Part shown: positions 1-10,653 of the stretch, one piece after another
Position numbering within the stretch: position 1 is the stretch's first letter
How the letters are laid out: each line of letters starts with the position of its first letter
Assembly: GCA_947499975.1 (NCBI GenBank)
Contig: CANMQE010000001.1
Coordinates: 1,116,001-1,180,000, forward strand
Direction: 5' to 3'
From: an uncultured Sphingomonadaceae bacterium
GTDB lineage: Bacteria > Pseudomonadota > Alphaproteobacteria > Sphingomonadales > Sphingomonadaceae
DNA length: 64,000 nucleotides
Notes under the pieces: generated by a model
Database searches by the model: none
The model's input: the letters and a program-made list of their open reading frames with translations, nothing else
What the model was told of the DNA's origin: nothing
Made by a program: the position numbers and the translations under genes

Positions 1-246
1 ACCCGGGAAGCTGCGCGTGGGCGCAAATTCACCAAGCTTGTGACCGACCATTTCCTCGTTGACCGAGACGGGCACGAACTTGTGCCCGTTGTAGACGTTG
101 AACGTCAGGCCGACAAAATCGGGCAGGATCGTCGAACGGCGCGACCAGGTCTTGATCGGCTTGGTGTTGTTCGCTTCCTGCGCTTCCTGCGCCTTCTTGA
201 GAAGGCTCAGCTCGACAAACGGACCTTTCCAGACGGAACGTGCCAT
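1..246 (-). CDS. rpsS: 30S ribosomal protein S19, partial (3' end outside window)
   Basis: The start codon and 82 codons are present; the family is usually about 92 residues, so the last ten or so lie to the left of the window. The N-terminus [16 protein letters not shown] and the later GHKLGEF stretch are typical of S19, which binds 16S rRNA in the head of the small subunit. It follows rplB by 6 bases as the sixth gene of an S10-type operon, in the standard order rpsJ-rplC-rplD-rplW-rplB-rpsS. Confidence 0.97.
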   Translation of the reverse strand, partial: MARSVWKGPFVELSLLKKAQEAQEANNTKPIKTWSRRSTILPDFVGLTFNVYNGHKFVPVSVNEEMVGHKLGEFAPTRSFPG

Positions 247-252
247 GGTGCC

Positions 253-1089
253 TTACCTCTTCTTCTTCGCGTGACGCGAACGGATAATCATCTTGTCCGT
301 CTGCTTGTTCTTACGGGTACGGGCGCCCTTGGTCGGCTTGCCCCACGGAGTAACCGGATGACGGCCACCGCTGGTGCGGCCTTCACCACCACCGTGCGGG
401 TGGTCGACCGGGTTCTTGGCGACACCGCGCGTCAGGGGCTTGATGCCCATGTGACGGCGACGACCGGCCTTGCCCAGGTTCTGGTTCTGGTTGTCGGGGT
501 TCGAAACCGCGCCAACCGTGCCCATGCAATCGGCACGCAGATAACGCTGCTCGCCGCTGTTGAGACGTACGATAACCATGCCGCGGTCACGACCGACCAG
601 CTGCACGTAGGTGCCTGCCGAACGGGCGATCTGGCCGCCCTTGCCCGGCTTCATCTCCACATTGTGGATGATGGTGCCGACGGGCATCTGGCCCAGCAGC
701 ATCGCGTTACCCGGCTTCGTGTCGACCTTCTCGCCGGCGACGACCTTGTCACCCGGAGCGAGACGGTTGGGCGCGATGATGTAGGACTGCTCGCCGTCCT
801 CATACTTGATCAGCGCGATGAAAGCGGTGCGGTTGGGATCGTATTCGATCCGCTCCACGGTTGCTTCCATGTCCCACTTGCGACGCTTGAAGTCGATGAA
901 GCGGTACTTCTGCTTGTTACCGCCGCCCTTGCCGCGCGAGGTAACATGGCCCTTGTTATTGCGGCCACCGGTCTTGCGCTTGCCCTCGGTCAACGACTTG
1001 ACCGGTCCACCCTTGTGGAGACCAGTCTTGTCGACCAGGACGAGGCCGCGGCGCGCCGGGCTTGTCGGATTATATGTTTTCAGTGCCAT
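253..1089 (-). CDS. rplB: 50S ribosomal protein L2
   Basis: 278 residues, the normal bacterial length. L2 binds 23S rRNA and is needed for subunit joining and peptidyl transfer. The C-terminal [11 protein letters not shown] stretch, which contains the conserved histidine near the peptidyl-transferase centre, is intact, and the basic tail ends RSRHAKKKR as in other proteobacteria. It lies 4 bases after rplW and 6 bases before rpsS, so translation is probably coupled. Nothing unusual is seen. Confidence 0.99.
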   Translation of the reverse strand: MALKTYNPTSPARRGLVLVDKTGLHKGGPVKSLTEGKRKTGGRNNKGHVTSRGKGGGNKQKYRFIDFKRRKWDMEATVERIEYDPNRTAFIALIKYEDGEQSYIIAPNRLAPGDKVVAGEKVDTKPGNAMLLGQMPVGTIIHNVEMKPGKGGQIARSAGTYVQLVGRDRGMVIVRLNSGEQRYLRADCMGTVGAVSNPDNQNQNLGKAGRRRHMGIKPLTRGVAKNPVDHPHGGGEGRTSGGRHPVTPWGKPTKGARTRKNKQTDKMIIRSRHAKKKR

Positions 1090-1093
1090 CGGA

Positions 1094-1408
1094 TCAGCCC
1101 ACGCCTTCGGTGATGTCGATCGGGTCCTGACCCTCGGCGAGGGTCACGATTGCCTTCTTTTCGTCTGAACGCTTGTAGGGCTTGCCACGCCAGCGCTTGG
1201 TCTTGCCCTTCGAAACGATCGTGTTCACGCTCTTCACCTTGCGATCGAAGAGAGCCTCGATGGCTTCCTTGATCTGCGGCTTCGTCGCATCGTTCGCCAC
1301 CTTGAAAACAACAGCGTTGTTCTCGGAGAGCAACGTCGCCTTCTCGGTGATGTGCGGAGCGAGGATCACGTCGTAGTGACGTGCATCAACTGCGTCTTTC
1401 TTAGCCAT
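1094..1408 (-). CDS. rplW: 50S ribosomal protein L23
   Basis: 104 residues. L23 sits at the polypeptide exit tunnel and is the docking site for trigger factor and SRP. The sequence shows the family pattern ([18 protein letters not shown] near residue 20, then [15 protein letters not shown]). Its start overlaps the end of rplD by 8 bases, which suggests translational coupling within the S10 operon. Confidence 0.98.
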   Translation of the reverse strand: MAKKDAVDARHYDVILAPHITEKATLLSENNAVVFKVANDATKPQIKEAIEALFDRKVKSVNTIVSKGKTKRWRGKPYKRSDEKKAIVTLAEGQDPIDITEGVG

Positions 1409-2024
1409 TGAAACGCGCCTCCAGCTTCTCGACAGCGTCCTTGGTGAGGACGAGCGTGTCGTGGTTCAGGATGTCGTAGACGTTGGCGCCAACAGCCGGC
1501 AGCACATCCACACCCGGCAGGTTGCGAGCGGCCTTGGAGAACGCGTCATCCACGTTCTCGCCACCGATCACCAGCACCTTGCCGTTCCAGCCATTCTTGT
1601 CAAAGTGACCCTTCAGCGCCTTGGTCTTGGCATCCGAAAGTTCCAGGCTGTCGAGAACGACCAGGCCGCTCTTCGCCTTGCTGGACAGAGCCATCTTCAG
1701 ACCGAGGGCACGGACCTTCTTGTTCAGCGACTGCTCGAAGTCACGCTTGCGCGCACCGTGCGCCTTACCACCACCGATGAAGATCGGAGCACCGCGGTCA
1801 CCGTGACGTGCGCCGCCGGATCCCTTCTGCTTGCCCCATTTCTTGCCGGTGCGGTTGACGTCCGAACGCTCACGCGTCGGGCGAGCCGTGGCACGGCGGT
1901 TTTCCAGCTGCCACGTCACGACACGGTGCAAGATATCGGCGCGCGGCTCTACACCGAACACGGCGTCGTTCAGTTCGACGTCGCCGGCGGCCTTGCCGTC
2001 AATTTTCTGGACCTTGACCTTCAC
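1401..2024 (-). CDS. rplD: 50S ribosomal protein L4
   Basis: 207 residues, normal length. L4 lines the exit tunnel. The basic tunnel loop is visible ([19 protein letters not shown], residues about 57-75). In Escherichia coli L4 represses its own S10 operon by attenuation in the leader; whether that holds in alphaproteobacteria is not established, but a terminator-like hairpin does precede rpsJ here. The gene starts 2 bases after rplC and overlaps rplW. Confidence 0.98.
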   Translation of the reverse strand: MKVKVQKIDGKAAGDVELNDAVFGVEPRADILHRVVTWQLENRRATARPTRERSDVNRTGKKWGKQKGSGGARHGDRGAPIFIGGGKAHGARKRDFEQSLNKKVRALGLKMALSSKAKSGLVVLDSLELSDAKTKALKGHFDKNGWNGKVLVIGGENVDDAFSKAARNLPGVDVLPAVGANVYDILNHDTLVLTKDAVEKLEARFNG

Positions 2025-2026
2025 GA

Positions 2027-2887
2027 TCAGGACTCCTCGTTCTTGTCATTGGGATCGGCCTCGGGCGTTCCGCTCTCGGTTCCGACACCCGCGTCCTGCT
2101 GCTGGATCAGCTTTTCCTGCATCTCCGGCGACACTTCGGGGTTGGTTTCGACTGCGCCACCCGACTCGATCATGCCAGGTGAGGCATCTTCGGTGGAGGT
2201 TTCGTCGGCGTTGCGGCGCATGGCACCGGGGAACGGCACGCCTTCGGGAAGCGGAAGCTTCACGGCGTCGCGAACCAGCAGCCAGCCATTCTTCGAACCG
2301 GGCACGGAGCCACGCACGAAGATAAGGCCACGCTCGGAATCGGTACGCACAACTTCCAGGTTCTGCTGGGTGCGCTGACGATCGCCCATGTGACCGGCCA
2401 TCTTTTTGTTTTTGAAGACCTTGCCCGGATCCTGGCGGTTACCCGTCGAACCGTGCGAACGGTGCGAGATGGAAACGCCGTGCGTTGCGCGCAGACCACC
2501 GAAGCCCCAACGCTTCATGGCACCGGCAAAACCCTTACCCACGGTATGCCCCGTGATGTCGACCTTCTGGCCGGCAATGAAGTGATCAGCGGTAATGGTG
2601 GCGCCAACGGGAAGGAGACCTTCCTCGTTCTCGACACGGAATTCGGCAACCTTCATCTTCAGGCCGACATTGGCCTTGGCGAAAGCTTCGCGCTGCGGCT
2701 TGGAAACATTCTTCTGCTTCGCATCGCCAGCACCGAGCTGAACCGAGAAATAGCCGTCGCGATCGGCAGTACGTTGTGCGGTGACCTGGCACCCTTCCAA
2801 AGACAGAACAGTCACGGGAACGTGACGTCCATCCTCCTGAAACAGGCGGGTCATCCCGACTTTTTTCGCGATCACGCCAGTGCGCAT
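2027..2887 (-). CDS. rplC: 50S ribosomal protein L3 with long acidic C-terminal tail
   Basis: 286 residues, longer than the roughly 205-245 usual for bacterial L3. The core is complete ([16 protein letters not shown] at the N-terminus, the [22 protein letters not shown] region with the glutamine that is N5-methylated in other bacteria, then [11 protein letters not shown]). After about residue 225 comes a tail of about 60 residues rich in Glu, Asp, Gln, Ser and Gly ([13 protein letters not shown] to NDKNEES) that is predicted disordered and lies outside the conserved fold. AAGGAG lies upstream of the ATG. A 271-base spacer separates it from rpsJ. Confidence 0.97.
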   Translation of the reverse strand: MRTGVIAKKVGMTRLFQEDGRHVPVTVLSLEGCQVTAQRTADRDGYFSVQLGAGDAKQKNVSKPQREAFAKANVGLKMKVAEFRVENEEGLLPVGATITADHFIAGQKVDITGHTVGKGFAGAMKRWGFGGLRATHGVSISHRSHGSTGNRQDPGKVFKNKKMAGHMGDRQRTQQNLEVVRTDSERGLIFVRGSVPGSKNGWLLVRDAVKLPLPEGVPFPGAMRRNADETSTEDASPGMIESGGAVETNPEVSPEMQEKLIQQQDAGVGTESGTPEADPNDKNEES

Positions 2888-3158
2888 GACCTAAACTCCT
2901 TACAGAGGCACATGGGGACCATTCCCCAGGTGCTTGCAGCCCGATTTTTCGAAACGTCGCCCCGTCCGGGCTGAATTGCTCGCACGGCAACTGGCCGATT
3001 GAGCGAGACGGGGGACGCAGCCCGGCCCATTTTCTCCCGAAGGAGAGGACCGGCGGTATCCCTATGTCTTGCCGGATCATCTCGATCCGGCGGGGCCGTA
3101 GGAGCCCCGAAATTCCCTGGTCACTTAAGGTCCACCAGAAGGACCGCCGAGAGGCAGC
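2888..3158 (-). other. Long structured spacer between rpsJ and rplC
   Basis: No gene is seen. On the minus strand a hairpin (arms of 10 with one mismatch, 4-base loop) lies at about 2911-2934, just before the rplC ribosome binding site, and a small stem with a TTCG loop lies at 3033-3046. Within this operon the other gaps are 6 bases or less or are overlaps, so a 271-base spacer stands out. It may hold a processing site, an internal promoter or a translational control element. Confidence 0.5.
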
Positions 3159-3470
3159 TTAGGCCAGCTTGATCTCGACGTTGACGCCAGCAGCGAGGTC
3201 AAGCTTCATCAGAGCATCGACCGTCTGGGCGTTCGGCTGCACAATGTCCAGCAGCCGCTTGTAGGTGCGCACCTCGAACTGCTCGCGCGACTTCTTGTCG
3301 ATATGCGGGCCGCGGTTCACGGTGAACTTCTCAATGCGCGTCGGCAACGGAATGGGTCCACGAATAAGCGCGCCAGTGCGGCGTGCGGTGTCCGCAATCT
3401 CGCCAGTTGCCTGGTCGAGCACGCGGTGATCGAAGGCCTTGAGGCGAATACGAATATTCTGTGCGTCCAT
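3159..3470 (-). CDS. rpsJ: 30S ribosomal protein S10
   Basis: 103 residues, normal. S10 belongs to the 30S head and is the NusE transcription antitermination factor. Family signatures are intact: [15 protein letters not shown] near the start and the [19 protein letters not shown] loop. It is the first gene of the S10 operon, preceded by a leader of about 150 bases carrying a promoter, a UUCG hairpin and a terminator-like hairpin. The ribosome binding site is weak (ACGGA before ATG). Confidence 0.98.
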   Translation of the reverse strand: MDAQNIRIRLKAFDHRVLDQATGEIADTARRTGALIRGPIPLPTRIEKFTVNRGPHIDKKSREQFEVRTYKRLLDIVQPNAQTVDALMKLDLAAGVNVEIKLA

Positions 3471-3530
3471 AATTCCGTCTACCGATGCGAAAGAGCCAAG
3501 CGAGCATTCGACGTTACCGCCTCAAACCCG

Positions 3531-3584
3531 CAAAAATAAAAAGGCCCGCCCCGCTTTTCCCGGTTTCCCGGAACGGGCGGCCTT
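3531..3584 (-). terminator. Intrinsic terminator-like hairpin in the S10 leader (possible attenuator)
   Basis: On the minus strand a GC-rich stem (AAGGCCGCCC pairing with GGGCGGGCCTT, one bulge, inner TTCC/GGAA stem) is followed directly by TTTTTATTTTT. It ends 60 bases before rpsJ and lies downstream of the promoter at 3630-3658. It could stop read-through from tuf, but since a strong tuf terminator already exists at 3732-3773, a role as a regulated attenuator for the S10 operon fits better. Confidence 0.65.
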
Positions 3585-3599
3585 CAGAAACTTCGTTGC

Positions 3600-3619
3600 G
3601 ATGGAGACGAATCTCCATC
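3600..3619 (-). promoter_or_regulatory. Perfect 8-bp hairpin with UUCG tetraloop at the 5' end of the S10 leader
   Basis: GATGGAGA and TCTCCATC pair perfectly around a TTCG loop when read on the minus strand. It begins only a few bases after the start site predicted from the promoter at 3630-3658. A stable 5' hairpin could protect the transcript or be part of a ribosomal-protein control element. Confidence 0.55.
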
Positions 3620-3629
3620 CGTTGGCGCG

Positions 3630-3658
3630 CGTATACGGGGGACAGGTCTGCCATGCAA
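3630..3658 (-). promoter_or_regulatory. Predicted promoter of the S10 operon
   Basis: Minus-strand TTGCAT (3658-3653), 17 bases, TATACG (3635-3630). Predicted start near 3623. It lies between the tuf terminator and the leader hairpins, so the S10 genes can be transcribed apart from the str operon. Confidence 0.6.
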
Positions 3659-3731
3659 CCCCGAAATGCGTCATATTTCGGACTTCCTACAAACCGGCAG
3701 CTCGTCGTGCCGACTTAGCGGTAGCCCTCAT

Positions 3732-3773
3732 AAAAAGGGCCCGGCACTCTAATGGAGTACCGGGCCCGTTTTT
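3732..3773 (-). terminator. Rho-independent terminator of tuf
   Basis: GGGCCCGG pairs with CCGGGCCC, an inner ACTC/GAGT stem extends it, and A and T tracts flank both sides. It starts 30 bases after the tuf stop codon and is a strong, potentially bidirectional terminator. Confidence 0.9.
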
Positions 3774-3802
3774 AACCAGCGCGCCGGATGGGCGCAGTGG
3801 GA

Positions 3803-4993
3803 TTACTTGGTGATCTTCGAGACGACGCCCGAGCCAACCGTACGGCCACCTTCGCGGATTGCGAAGCGAAGACCTTCGTCCATGGCGATCGGAGCAATCA
3901 GCTTCACGCCGATCGTCACGTTGTCGCCAGGCATAACCATTTCCGTGCCTTCCGGCAGGATCACTTCACCGGTTACGTCGGTGGTGCGGAAATAGAACTG
4001 CGGACGGTAGTTGGCGAAGAACGGCGTGTGACGGCCACCCTCGTCCTTGGACAGAACGTAGACCTCTGCCGAGAACTCGGTGTGCGGGTTCACGCTGCCG
4101 GGCTTGGCCAGAACCTGGCCACGCTCCACAGCTTCACGAGCGACACCGCGGATCAGGGCACCGATGTTGTCACCGGCCTGGCCGCTGTCGAGCAGCTTGC
4201 GGAACATTTCAACGCCAGTAACCGTGGTCTTCTGCGTGTCCTTGATGCCGACGATTTCAACTTCGTCGCCAACGTTCACAACGCCGGTTTCCACACGACC
4301 GGTCACAACCGTACCACGACCCGAGATCGAGAACACGTCTTCGATCGGCATCAGGAATGCCTGGTCAACGGGACGATCGGGCTGCGGGATGTGCTCGTCG
4401 ACAGCCTTCATCAGTTCGATGATGGATTCCTTGCCGATGTTGTCGTCGCGGCCTTCCAGTGCAGCAAGGGCGGAACCCTTGACGATCGGAATGTTGTCGC
4501 CGTCGAAGTCGTAGTCGCTGAGAAGTTCGCGAACTTCCAGTTCCACGAGTTCGAGCAGCTCTTCGTCGTCAACCTGGTCAACCTTGTTCAGGTATACGAC
4601 CAGAGCAGGCACGCCGACCTGACGCGAAAGCAGGATGTGCTCACGGGTCTGCGGCATGGGGCCGTCAGCAGCGTTCACCACCAGGATAGCGCCGTCCATC
4701 TGTGCGGCACCGGTGATCATGTTCTTCACATAGTCAGCGTGGCCGGGGCAGTCGACGTGTGCATAGTGACGAGCTTCGGTTTCATACTCGACGTGCGCGG
4801 TCGAGATGGTGATGCCGCGCTCGCGCTCTTCGGGAGCCTTGTCGATGTTCGCGAAATCAACAGCAGCGCCGCCGTAGGTTTCAGCCATCACCTTGGTGAT
4901 TGCAGCCGTCAGCGTGGTCTTGCCGTGGTCAACGTGACCGATGGTGCCGATGTTGCAATGCGGCTTGTTCCGCTCGAATTTTTCCTTCGCCAT
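3803..4993 (-). CDS. tuf: Elongation factor Tu
   Basis: 396 residues, full length. EF-Tu carries aminoacyl-tRNA to the ribosome as a GTP complex. G-domain motifs are intact: [11 protein letters not shown] (residues 18-28), DCPGHADY (80s), NKVD (135-138). It is the last gene of the rpsL-rpsG-fusA-tuf operon, 96 bases after fusA, and ends at a strong terminator. Many proteobacteria have a second tuf copy; none is in this window. Confidence 0.99.
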   Translation of the reverse strand: MAKEKFERNKPHCNIGTIGHVDHGKTTLTAAITKVMAETYGGAAVDFANIDKAPEERERGITISTAHVEYETEARHYAHVDCPGHADYVKNMITGAAQMDGAILVVNAADGPMPQTREHILLSRQVGVPALVVYLNKVDQVDDEELLELVELEVRELLSDYDFDGDNIPIVKGSALAALEGRDDNIGKESIIELMKAVDEHIPQPDRPVDQAFLMPIEDVFSISGRGTVVTGRVETGVVNVGDEVEIVGIKDTQKTTVTGVEMFRKLLDSGQAGDNIGALIRGVAREAVERGQVLAKPGSVNPHTEFSAEVYVLSKDEGGRHTPFFANYRPQFYFRTTDVTGEVILPEGTEMVMPGDNVTIGVKLIAPIAMDEGLRFAIREGGRTVGSGVVSKITK

Positions 4994-5089
4994 TTTTCTA
5001 ATAACCTCTGTTAGTCAAAAATTGAATTTCACCGGGAGAGGAAGCGGCACCCGTTGAATCAGGCGCCGCCCCTAGACGCTTGCCAAACC

Positions 5090-7189
<2,100 letters not shown>

Positions 7190-7299
7190 GTGGAATTCCT
7201 CAAATGTTCGGAACGGGAAAAGGATCGCGTCCCATATAGTCTCGAATGTGACCGCTTGAAGACCGGGGACACTTCGCCCCGGCCCTCATGCGGCACACT

Positions 7300-7770
7300 T
7301 TACCAGCGGTAGTGGCTGAAAGCGCGGTTCGCGTCCGCCATGCGGTGCGTGTCTTCGCGCTTCTTCACGGCATTGCCGCGATTGTTGGCCGCATCCATCA
7401 GCTCTGCCGAGAGGCGCGCGCTCATGGTGGTTTCGGCACGGCCACGAGCGGCACCGATCAGCCAGCGGATGGCCAGCGCCTGGGCACGCTCGGGGCGAAC
7501 CTCGACCGGCACCTGGTACGTGGCACCACCGACGCGGCGGCTGCGCACTTCAACCTGCGGTGCAACGTTCTGCAGCGCATCGTGGAACAGCTGCACGGGA
7601 TCGGTCTTGGCACGGCTCTCGACAGTGTCGAGCGCGGTGTAGACGATGCCTTCTGCAACGGCCTTCTTACCGTCCAGCATCAGGTTGTTCATGAACTTCG
7701 AAAGCACCTGATCTCCGAACTTGGGATCAGGCAGGATTTCCCGCTTCTCGGGACGACGACGACGTGACAT
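7300..7770 (-). CDS. rpsG: 30S ribosomal protein S7
   Basis: 156 residues from the ATG at 7770 ([12 protein letters not shown]), which has GAAGGAG 11 bases upstream; a longer reading frame upstream is rejected because the family begins at this methionine. S7 nucleates assembly of the 30S head. In Escherichia coli it also represses translation by binding the rpsL-rpsG intercistronic RNA, and a strong stem-loop is present there in this genome too. Confidence 0.98.
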   Translation of the reverse strand: MSRRRRPEKREILPDPKFGDQVLSKFMNNLMLDGKKAVAEGIVYTALDTVESRAKTDPVQLFHDALQNVAPQVEVRSRRVGGATYQVPVEVRPERAQALAIRWLIGAARGRAETTMSARLSAELMDAANNRGNAVKKREDTHRMADANRAFSHYRW

Positions 7771-7835
7771 TTTACTGAACTCCTTCGGAGTGGCGGCAGC
7801 ACATCCGTGCTGCCTTGCGGCTCCGGCCCGCTTCC

Positions 7836-7879
7836 CCACCCGGCCACCCAGATGCTACCTCGTAGGGGTAGCCGGGTGG
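7836..7879 (-). promoter_or_regulatory. Stem-loop between rpsL and rpsG (candidate S7 control element)
   Basis: CCACCCGGC (7836-7844) pairs perfectly with GCCGGGTGG (7871-7879), and a CTACC/GGTAG pairing can form inside. It occupies the rpsL-rpsG spacer, the place where S7 binds its own message in Escherichia coli. The function here is inferred by position only. Confidence 0.45.
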
Positions 7880-7916
7880 AGCATCGGGCCGGAACCGGGC
7901 TTTCGCCGGGCCTAAC

Positions 7917-8288
7917 TTACTTCGGACGCTTGGCGCCGTACTTCGAACGGGACTGGCGACGGTCCTTCACGCCCTGCGTGTCGAGCACGCCGCGCAGCAC
8001 GTGGTAACGCACGCCGGGAAGGTCGCGAACACGGCCGCCGCGGATCAGCACCACGGAGTGTTCCTGGAGGTTGTGCCCCTCGCCCGGAATATAGGCGATG
8101 ATCTCGCGCTGGTTGGTCAGACGGATCTTGGCCACCTTGCGCAGTGCCGAGTTCGGCTTCTTCGGGGTCGTCGTGTAGACGCGCGTGCAAACGCCCCGCT
8201 TCTGCGGGTTGTTCATCATCGCGGCAGACTTGCTCTTCTTCACGATGGGCTTGCGCGGCTTGCGCACCAGCTGGTTAATAGTCGGCAT
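7917..8288 (-). CDS. rpsL: 30S ribosomal protein S12
   Basis: 123 residues, full length. S12 lies at the decoding centre and controls accuracy. Lys43 is kept in [11 protein letters not shown]. At position 88 the sequence is GGRVRDLPG: arginine stands where Escherichia coli has Lys88, and K88R is a known streptomycin-resistance change. Several sphingomonads are naturally streptomycin resistant, so this may be the normal residue of the lineage. First gene of the str operon, after a long structured leader. Confidence 0.98.
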   Translation of the reverse strand: MPTINQLVRKPRKPIVKKSKSAAMMNNPQKRGVCTRVYTTTPKKPNSALRKVAKIRLTNQREIIAYIPGEGHNLQEHSVVLIRGGRVRDLPGVRYHVLRGVLDTQGVKDRRQSRSKYGAKRPK

Positions 8289-8563
8289 AAATTCTCTTCA
8301 CCGTTTGGTTGGGAAACCGCCCCGCCCCGGCTCCGCCCCCGTGAAGGAGCGCGATGAAGGACAGGCCATCTTCCCGATGGATGGCGCATGGGCACCGGAT
8401 GGAATGTATCGGGTTCGTGCGACGCCCGCGGATTACCCTGTAAACAGGGCCAGCCGCCGGATCGCGCGAGCCTGAAACGCTCCACCCGATGCCTGGCACC
8501 GGGTTACTTTGACGGCTGCCCCCTAAGCGTAGCGTCCACAAAAGGACGTTTCCGCTCCAATAG

Positions 8564-8588
8564 AAAAAGGCTCCACGCAATGGGAGCC
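8564..8588 (-). terminator. Terminator-like hairpin in the str operon leader
   Basis: GGCTCC pairs with GGAGCC around an 8-base loop and is followed by TTTTT on the minus strand. It lies 276 bases before rpsL with no minus-strand protein gene upstream of it, so it ends only a leader or small RNA. Between it and rpsL lie further small hairpins (for example CCCTG/CAGGG near 8440) but no gene. Confidence 0.6.
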
Positions 8589-8656
8589 CCGGGACATGAC
8601 CGGCAATGTTCAGCTCTATCTGACCGGAGACTCGCTACGGGAGCGGGTCTCGGTTG
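8564..8656 (-). ncRNA. Candidate leader RNA or small RNA upstream of rpsL
   Basis: The predicted promoter at 8663-8691 would start an RNA near 8656. The first bases form a hairpin (8651-8627: GAGAC and CGCT pairing with AGCG and GTCTC around a 5-base loop), and the RNA would end at the terminator-like hairpin at 8588-8564. The product is either a short independent RNA of about 90 bases or the attenuated form of the str operon transcript. No coding potential is seen. Confidence 0.45.
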
Positions 8657-8662
8657 AGGGCG

Positions 8663-8691
8663 CGTTTAGTTGGATTTGGGTGGGGGGTCAA
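8663..8691 (-). promoter_or_regulatory. Predicted promoter of the str operon leader
   Basis: Minus-strand TTGACC (8691-8686), 17 bases, TAAACG (8668-8663). The -35 box matches the consensus in five of six bases. Confidence 0.55.
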
Positions 8692-8776
8692 GGGGTGGAG
8701 GATCGAGGTTGCACTTTCCCAAATCGGCAGGCTGCGATAGAGTCGCACGAGTTTCAAAAGTCGGGATGTCGTTCAG

Positions 8777-9502
8777 TTGCTCAAAGAACTTTTAGTCGTC
8801 GAAGTTCTGGAACTGATTGAAAGCGGAATGACGAACCCATTTCGCTGCAGGCTGGAAGACGATAGGCTCTATGCAGTCAAGGGGCGAGGTGCGTTGCCAA
8901 GAGGGCTTATAGCCGAAGCAGTGTGTTTTGCTCTCGCTCGGGAATTGGGATTGCCCGTTCCTTCTGGAAAAATTGCAGCTGTCGAAGCTGATCTTGTAGA
9001 TGCTCTTGGAGACGATGAGTTCAGATCTTCGGTAGGCGCTGGGTTTGCATTCGCCTCACATTGGCATGAGCCGGTTGTACCTGTTTCGCCAAGCTCACTG
9101 ACCGCAATCGATCAGCGGTTGCTCGCAAGAATCTATGCCTTCGATCATTGGGTGAAAAACGGGGATCGCTCTCTCACAGAATTAGGCGGAAACCCCAACC
9201 TCCTAATTGACCTCTCTGACTCTTCACTCTTGGTGATCGATCACAATCTTGCTTTTTCGACTAGTTACACCAGCCAGGAGCTGAAATGGCATGCATGTCG
9301 GAATGCATGGCTGGACGAGAATCAAAATCTCGTGTTTAACCAAGAATGTGAGACTGCTTTCAAGCAGGCGCGTCGCATTCTGCCGAGCATTTTCGACACA
9401 CTGCCTTGCGAGTGGGTCGATTCCGAACCCAATCTATTAGGCGAAATTGAAGATATCCTACGCCGATCAGATGAAGTCGATTTCTGGGAAGAGATGAAGT
9501 GA
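8777..9502 (+). CDS. HipA-like kinase family protein (HipA_2 type)
   Basis: 241 residues from a TTG start; an in-frame ATG at 8828 would remove the first strand of the fold. The pattern fits the small HipA-like kinases: AVKG (Lys35) as the ATP-binding lysine, FDHWVKNGDRS (residues 122-132) with the catalytic Asp130 loop, NPNLL (139-143), and VIDHNLAF (153-160) as the metal-binding segment. HipA kinases phosphorylate protein targets and act as toxins, but this short branch has no proven substrate. It overlaps the DUF3037 gene by 4 bases. Base composition is clearly more AT-rich than its neighbours, suggesting transfer. Confidence 0.75.
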   Translation: MLKELLVVEVLELIESGMTNPFRCRLEDDRLYAVKGRGALPRGLIAEAVCFALARELGLPVPSGKIAAVEADLVDALGDDEFRSSVGAGFAFASHWHEPVVPVSPSSLTAIDQRLLARIYAFDHWVKNGDRSLTELGGNPNLLIDLSDSSLLVIDHNLAFSTSYTSQELKWHACRNAWLDENQNLVFNQECETAFKQARRILPSIFDTLPCEWVDSEPNLLGEIEDILRRSDEVDFWEEMK

Positions 9503-10359
9503 ACGGCATTTACCGATACTCAATCGTTCGCTTTAGGCCTTATGCTGAAACTGGCGAGTTTGCAAACATCGGAATTGTGGTGTTCGACCTTCGTGAAGAA
9601 GTAGCAGAATTTCGTTTATCAAATAAACGTTTTGCTCGCATAAGCCACTTCTTCGACCCGTCGGCTAACAGCGCGTATATGAACGCAATCGAGAACCTTA
9701 GGGTAGAGTTACCTCGATTGCTTAACTTCCTGCCAGAAACACATTCCCGCACGGCCTTCGATCATTTTTCAGAATTGTTCGGGTCTAGGGAATCTAGCAT
9801 TCTTTTTAGCGAACCGCGTGTTATTAAGAGCGGCTTCGCGTTGGAGACTGTTGCAGATAATCTATTTGACCGATTTGTCCGTCGCGACTTCGAGAAGCCT
9901 TTAGACCCTGAAGCTGCGCTAACTAAGAGCATCAGAAAAAATCTTCATCGGCATGGGGTCAAGCATTTCAAAACTCTGACGGTCAGCGATGATATTATCC
10001 CAGTAAGATTCCCCCTCGGCTTTCATGAAACGAAAGTGGTCGCTATCAAACCCCTCGCCTTCGCTCAAAAAAACCCCATACATATCGTGGATTATGGAGC
10101 GCACTGGCGCAAGCGCCTCGCCTATCATCTGAACAAAGGCACTATCTCCGAGGAATCTGTATTCCTTGCCCTGGAACGACCAAGTTTTGGTGAAGACGAA
10201 CAATCGGAGAAGGCTTTTCAGCTTGCACTTCAAGAGCTTGAGCGCCTTCCTTTCAAACACACCGTTTTAGATGCGCATGCGAAGGGAATTGATATCGGAC
10301 TTCTCGATTTCGTCGAACGCCATCCTCCTCGCCAGCAAGGGTTAGTAAATTACAATTAG
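9499..10359 (+). CDS. DUF3037 family protein, partner of the HipA-like kinase
   Basis: 286 residues, overlapping the kinase gene by 4 bases (GTG start). The opening YRYSIVRFRPYAETGEFANIGIVVFD is typical of DUF3037, a family commonly found next to small HipA-like kinases. The function is unknown; it may be the kinase's substrate, antidote or effector. AT-rich codon use matches the kinase gene, so the two probably arrived together. There are no catalytic motifs I recognise. Confidence 0.7.
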   Translation: MNGIYRYSIVRFRPYAETGEFANIGIVVFDLREEVAEFRLSNKRFARISHFFDPSANSAYMNAIENLRVELPRLLNFLPETHSRTAFDHFSELFGSRESSILFSEPRVIKSGFALETVADNLFDRFVRRDFEKPLDPEAALTKSIRKNLHRHGVKHFKTLTVSDDIIPVRFPLGFHETKVVAIKPLAFAQKNPIHIVDYGAHWRKRLAYHLNKGTISEESVFLALERPSFGEDEQSEKAFQLALQELERLPFKHTVLDAHAKGIDIGLLDFVERHPPRQQGLVNYN

Positions 10360-10653
10360 TTCGAGCGGATTGGCCCCTCTCTGCATCCTCGACTCCGGCT
10401 CGCAGAGGATGAGCGATATTCGTATTGCTTGTTTTGCCTCAAGCGCCGCGTTCGCGTCCGCTCACTTGGCTTTCCTCCGCTTCACTCCGGGCGTGCGTTC
10501 GCGCTGACGCGCGCCGAACATCGCCAGACAGAAATGTCTTTCCTACGCCGCCGTTGAGTTGCTCCACACCGGCGCATAACCGACGACCTCCCCCAGCGCC
10601 CTCGCGCCACGCCTCGCCAGGCCACCAGCTACGTCACCGCGCCGCCCTCGCCC
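10360..10653. other. Intergenic region after the kinase cassette
   Basis: No gene seen. A hairpin with arms CATCCTC/GAGGATG (about 10384-10410) lies 25 bases after the DUF3037 stop and may end that operon. The rest is GC-rich and returns to the composition of the chromosome. Confidence 0.4.

Noticed and set aside
3471..3731. Spacer between tuf and rpsJ checked for a tRNA gene
   Set aside because: No cloverleaf can be drawn; the stems found are the leader hairpins.
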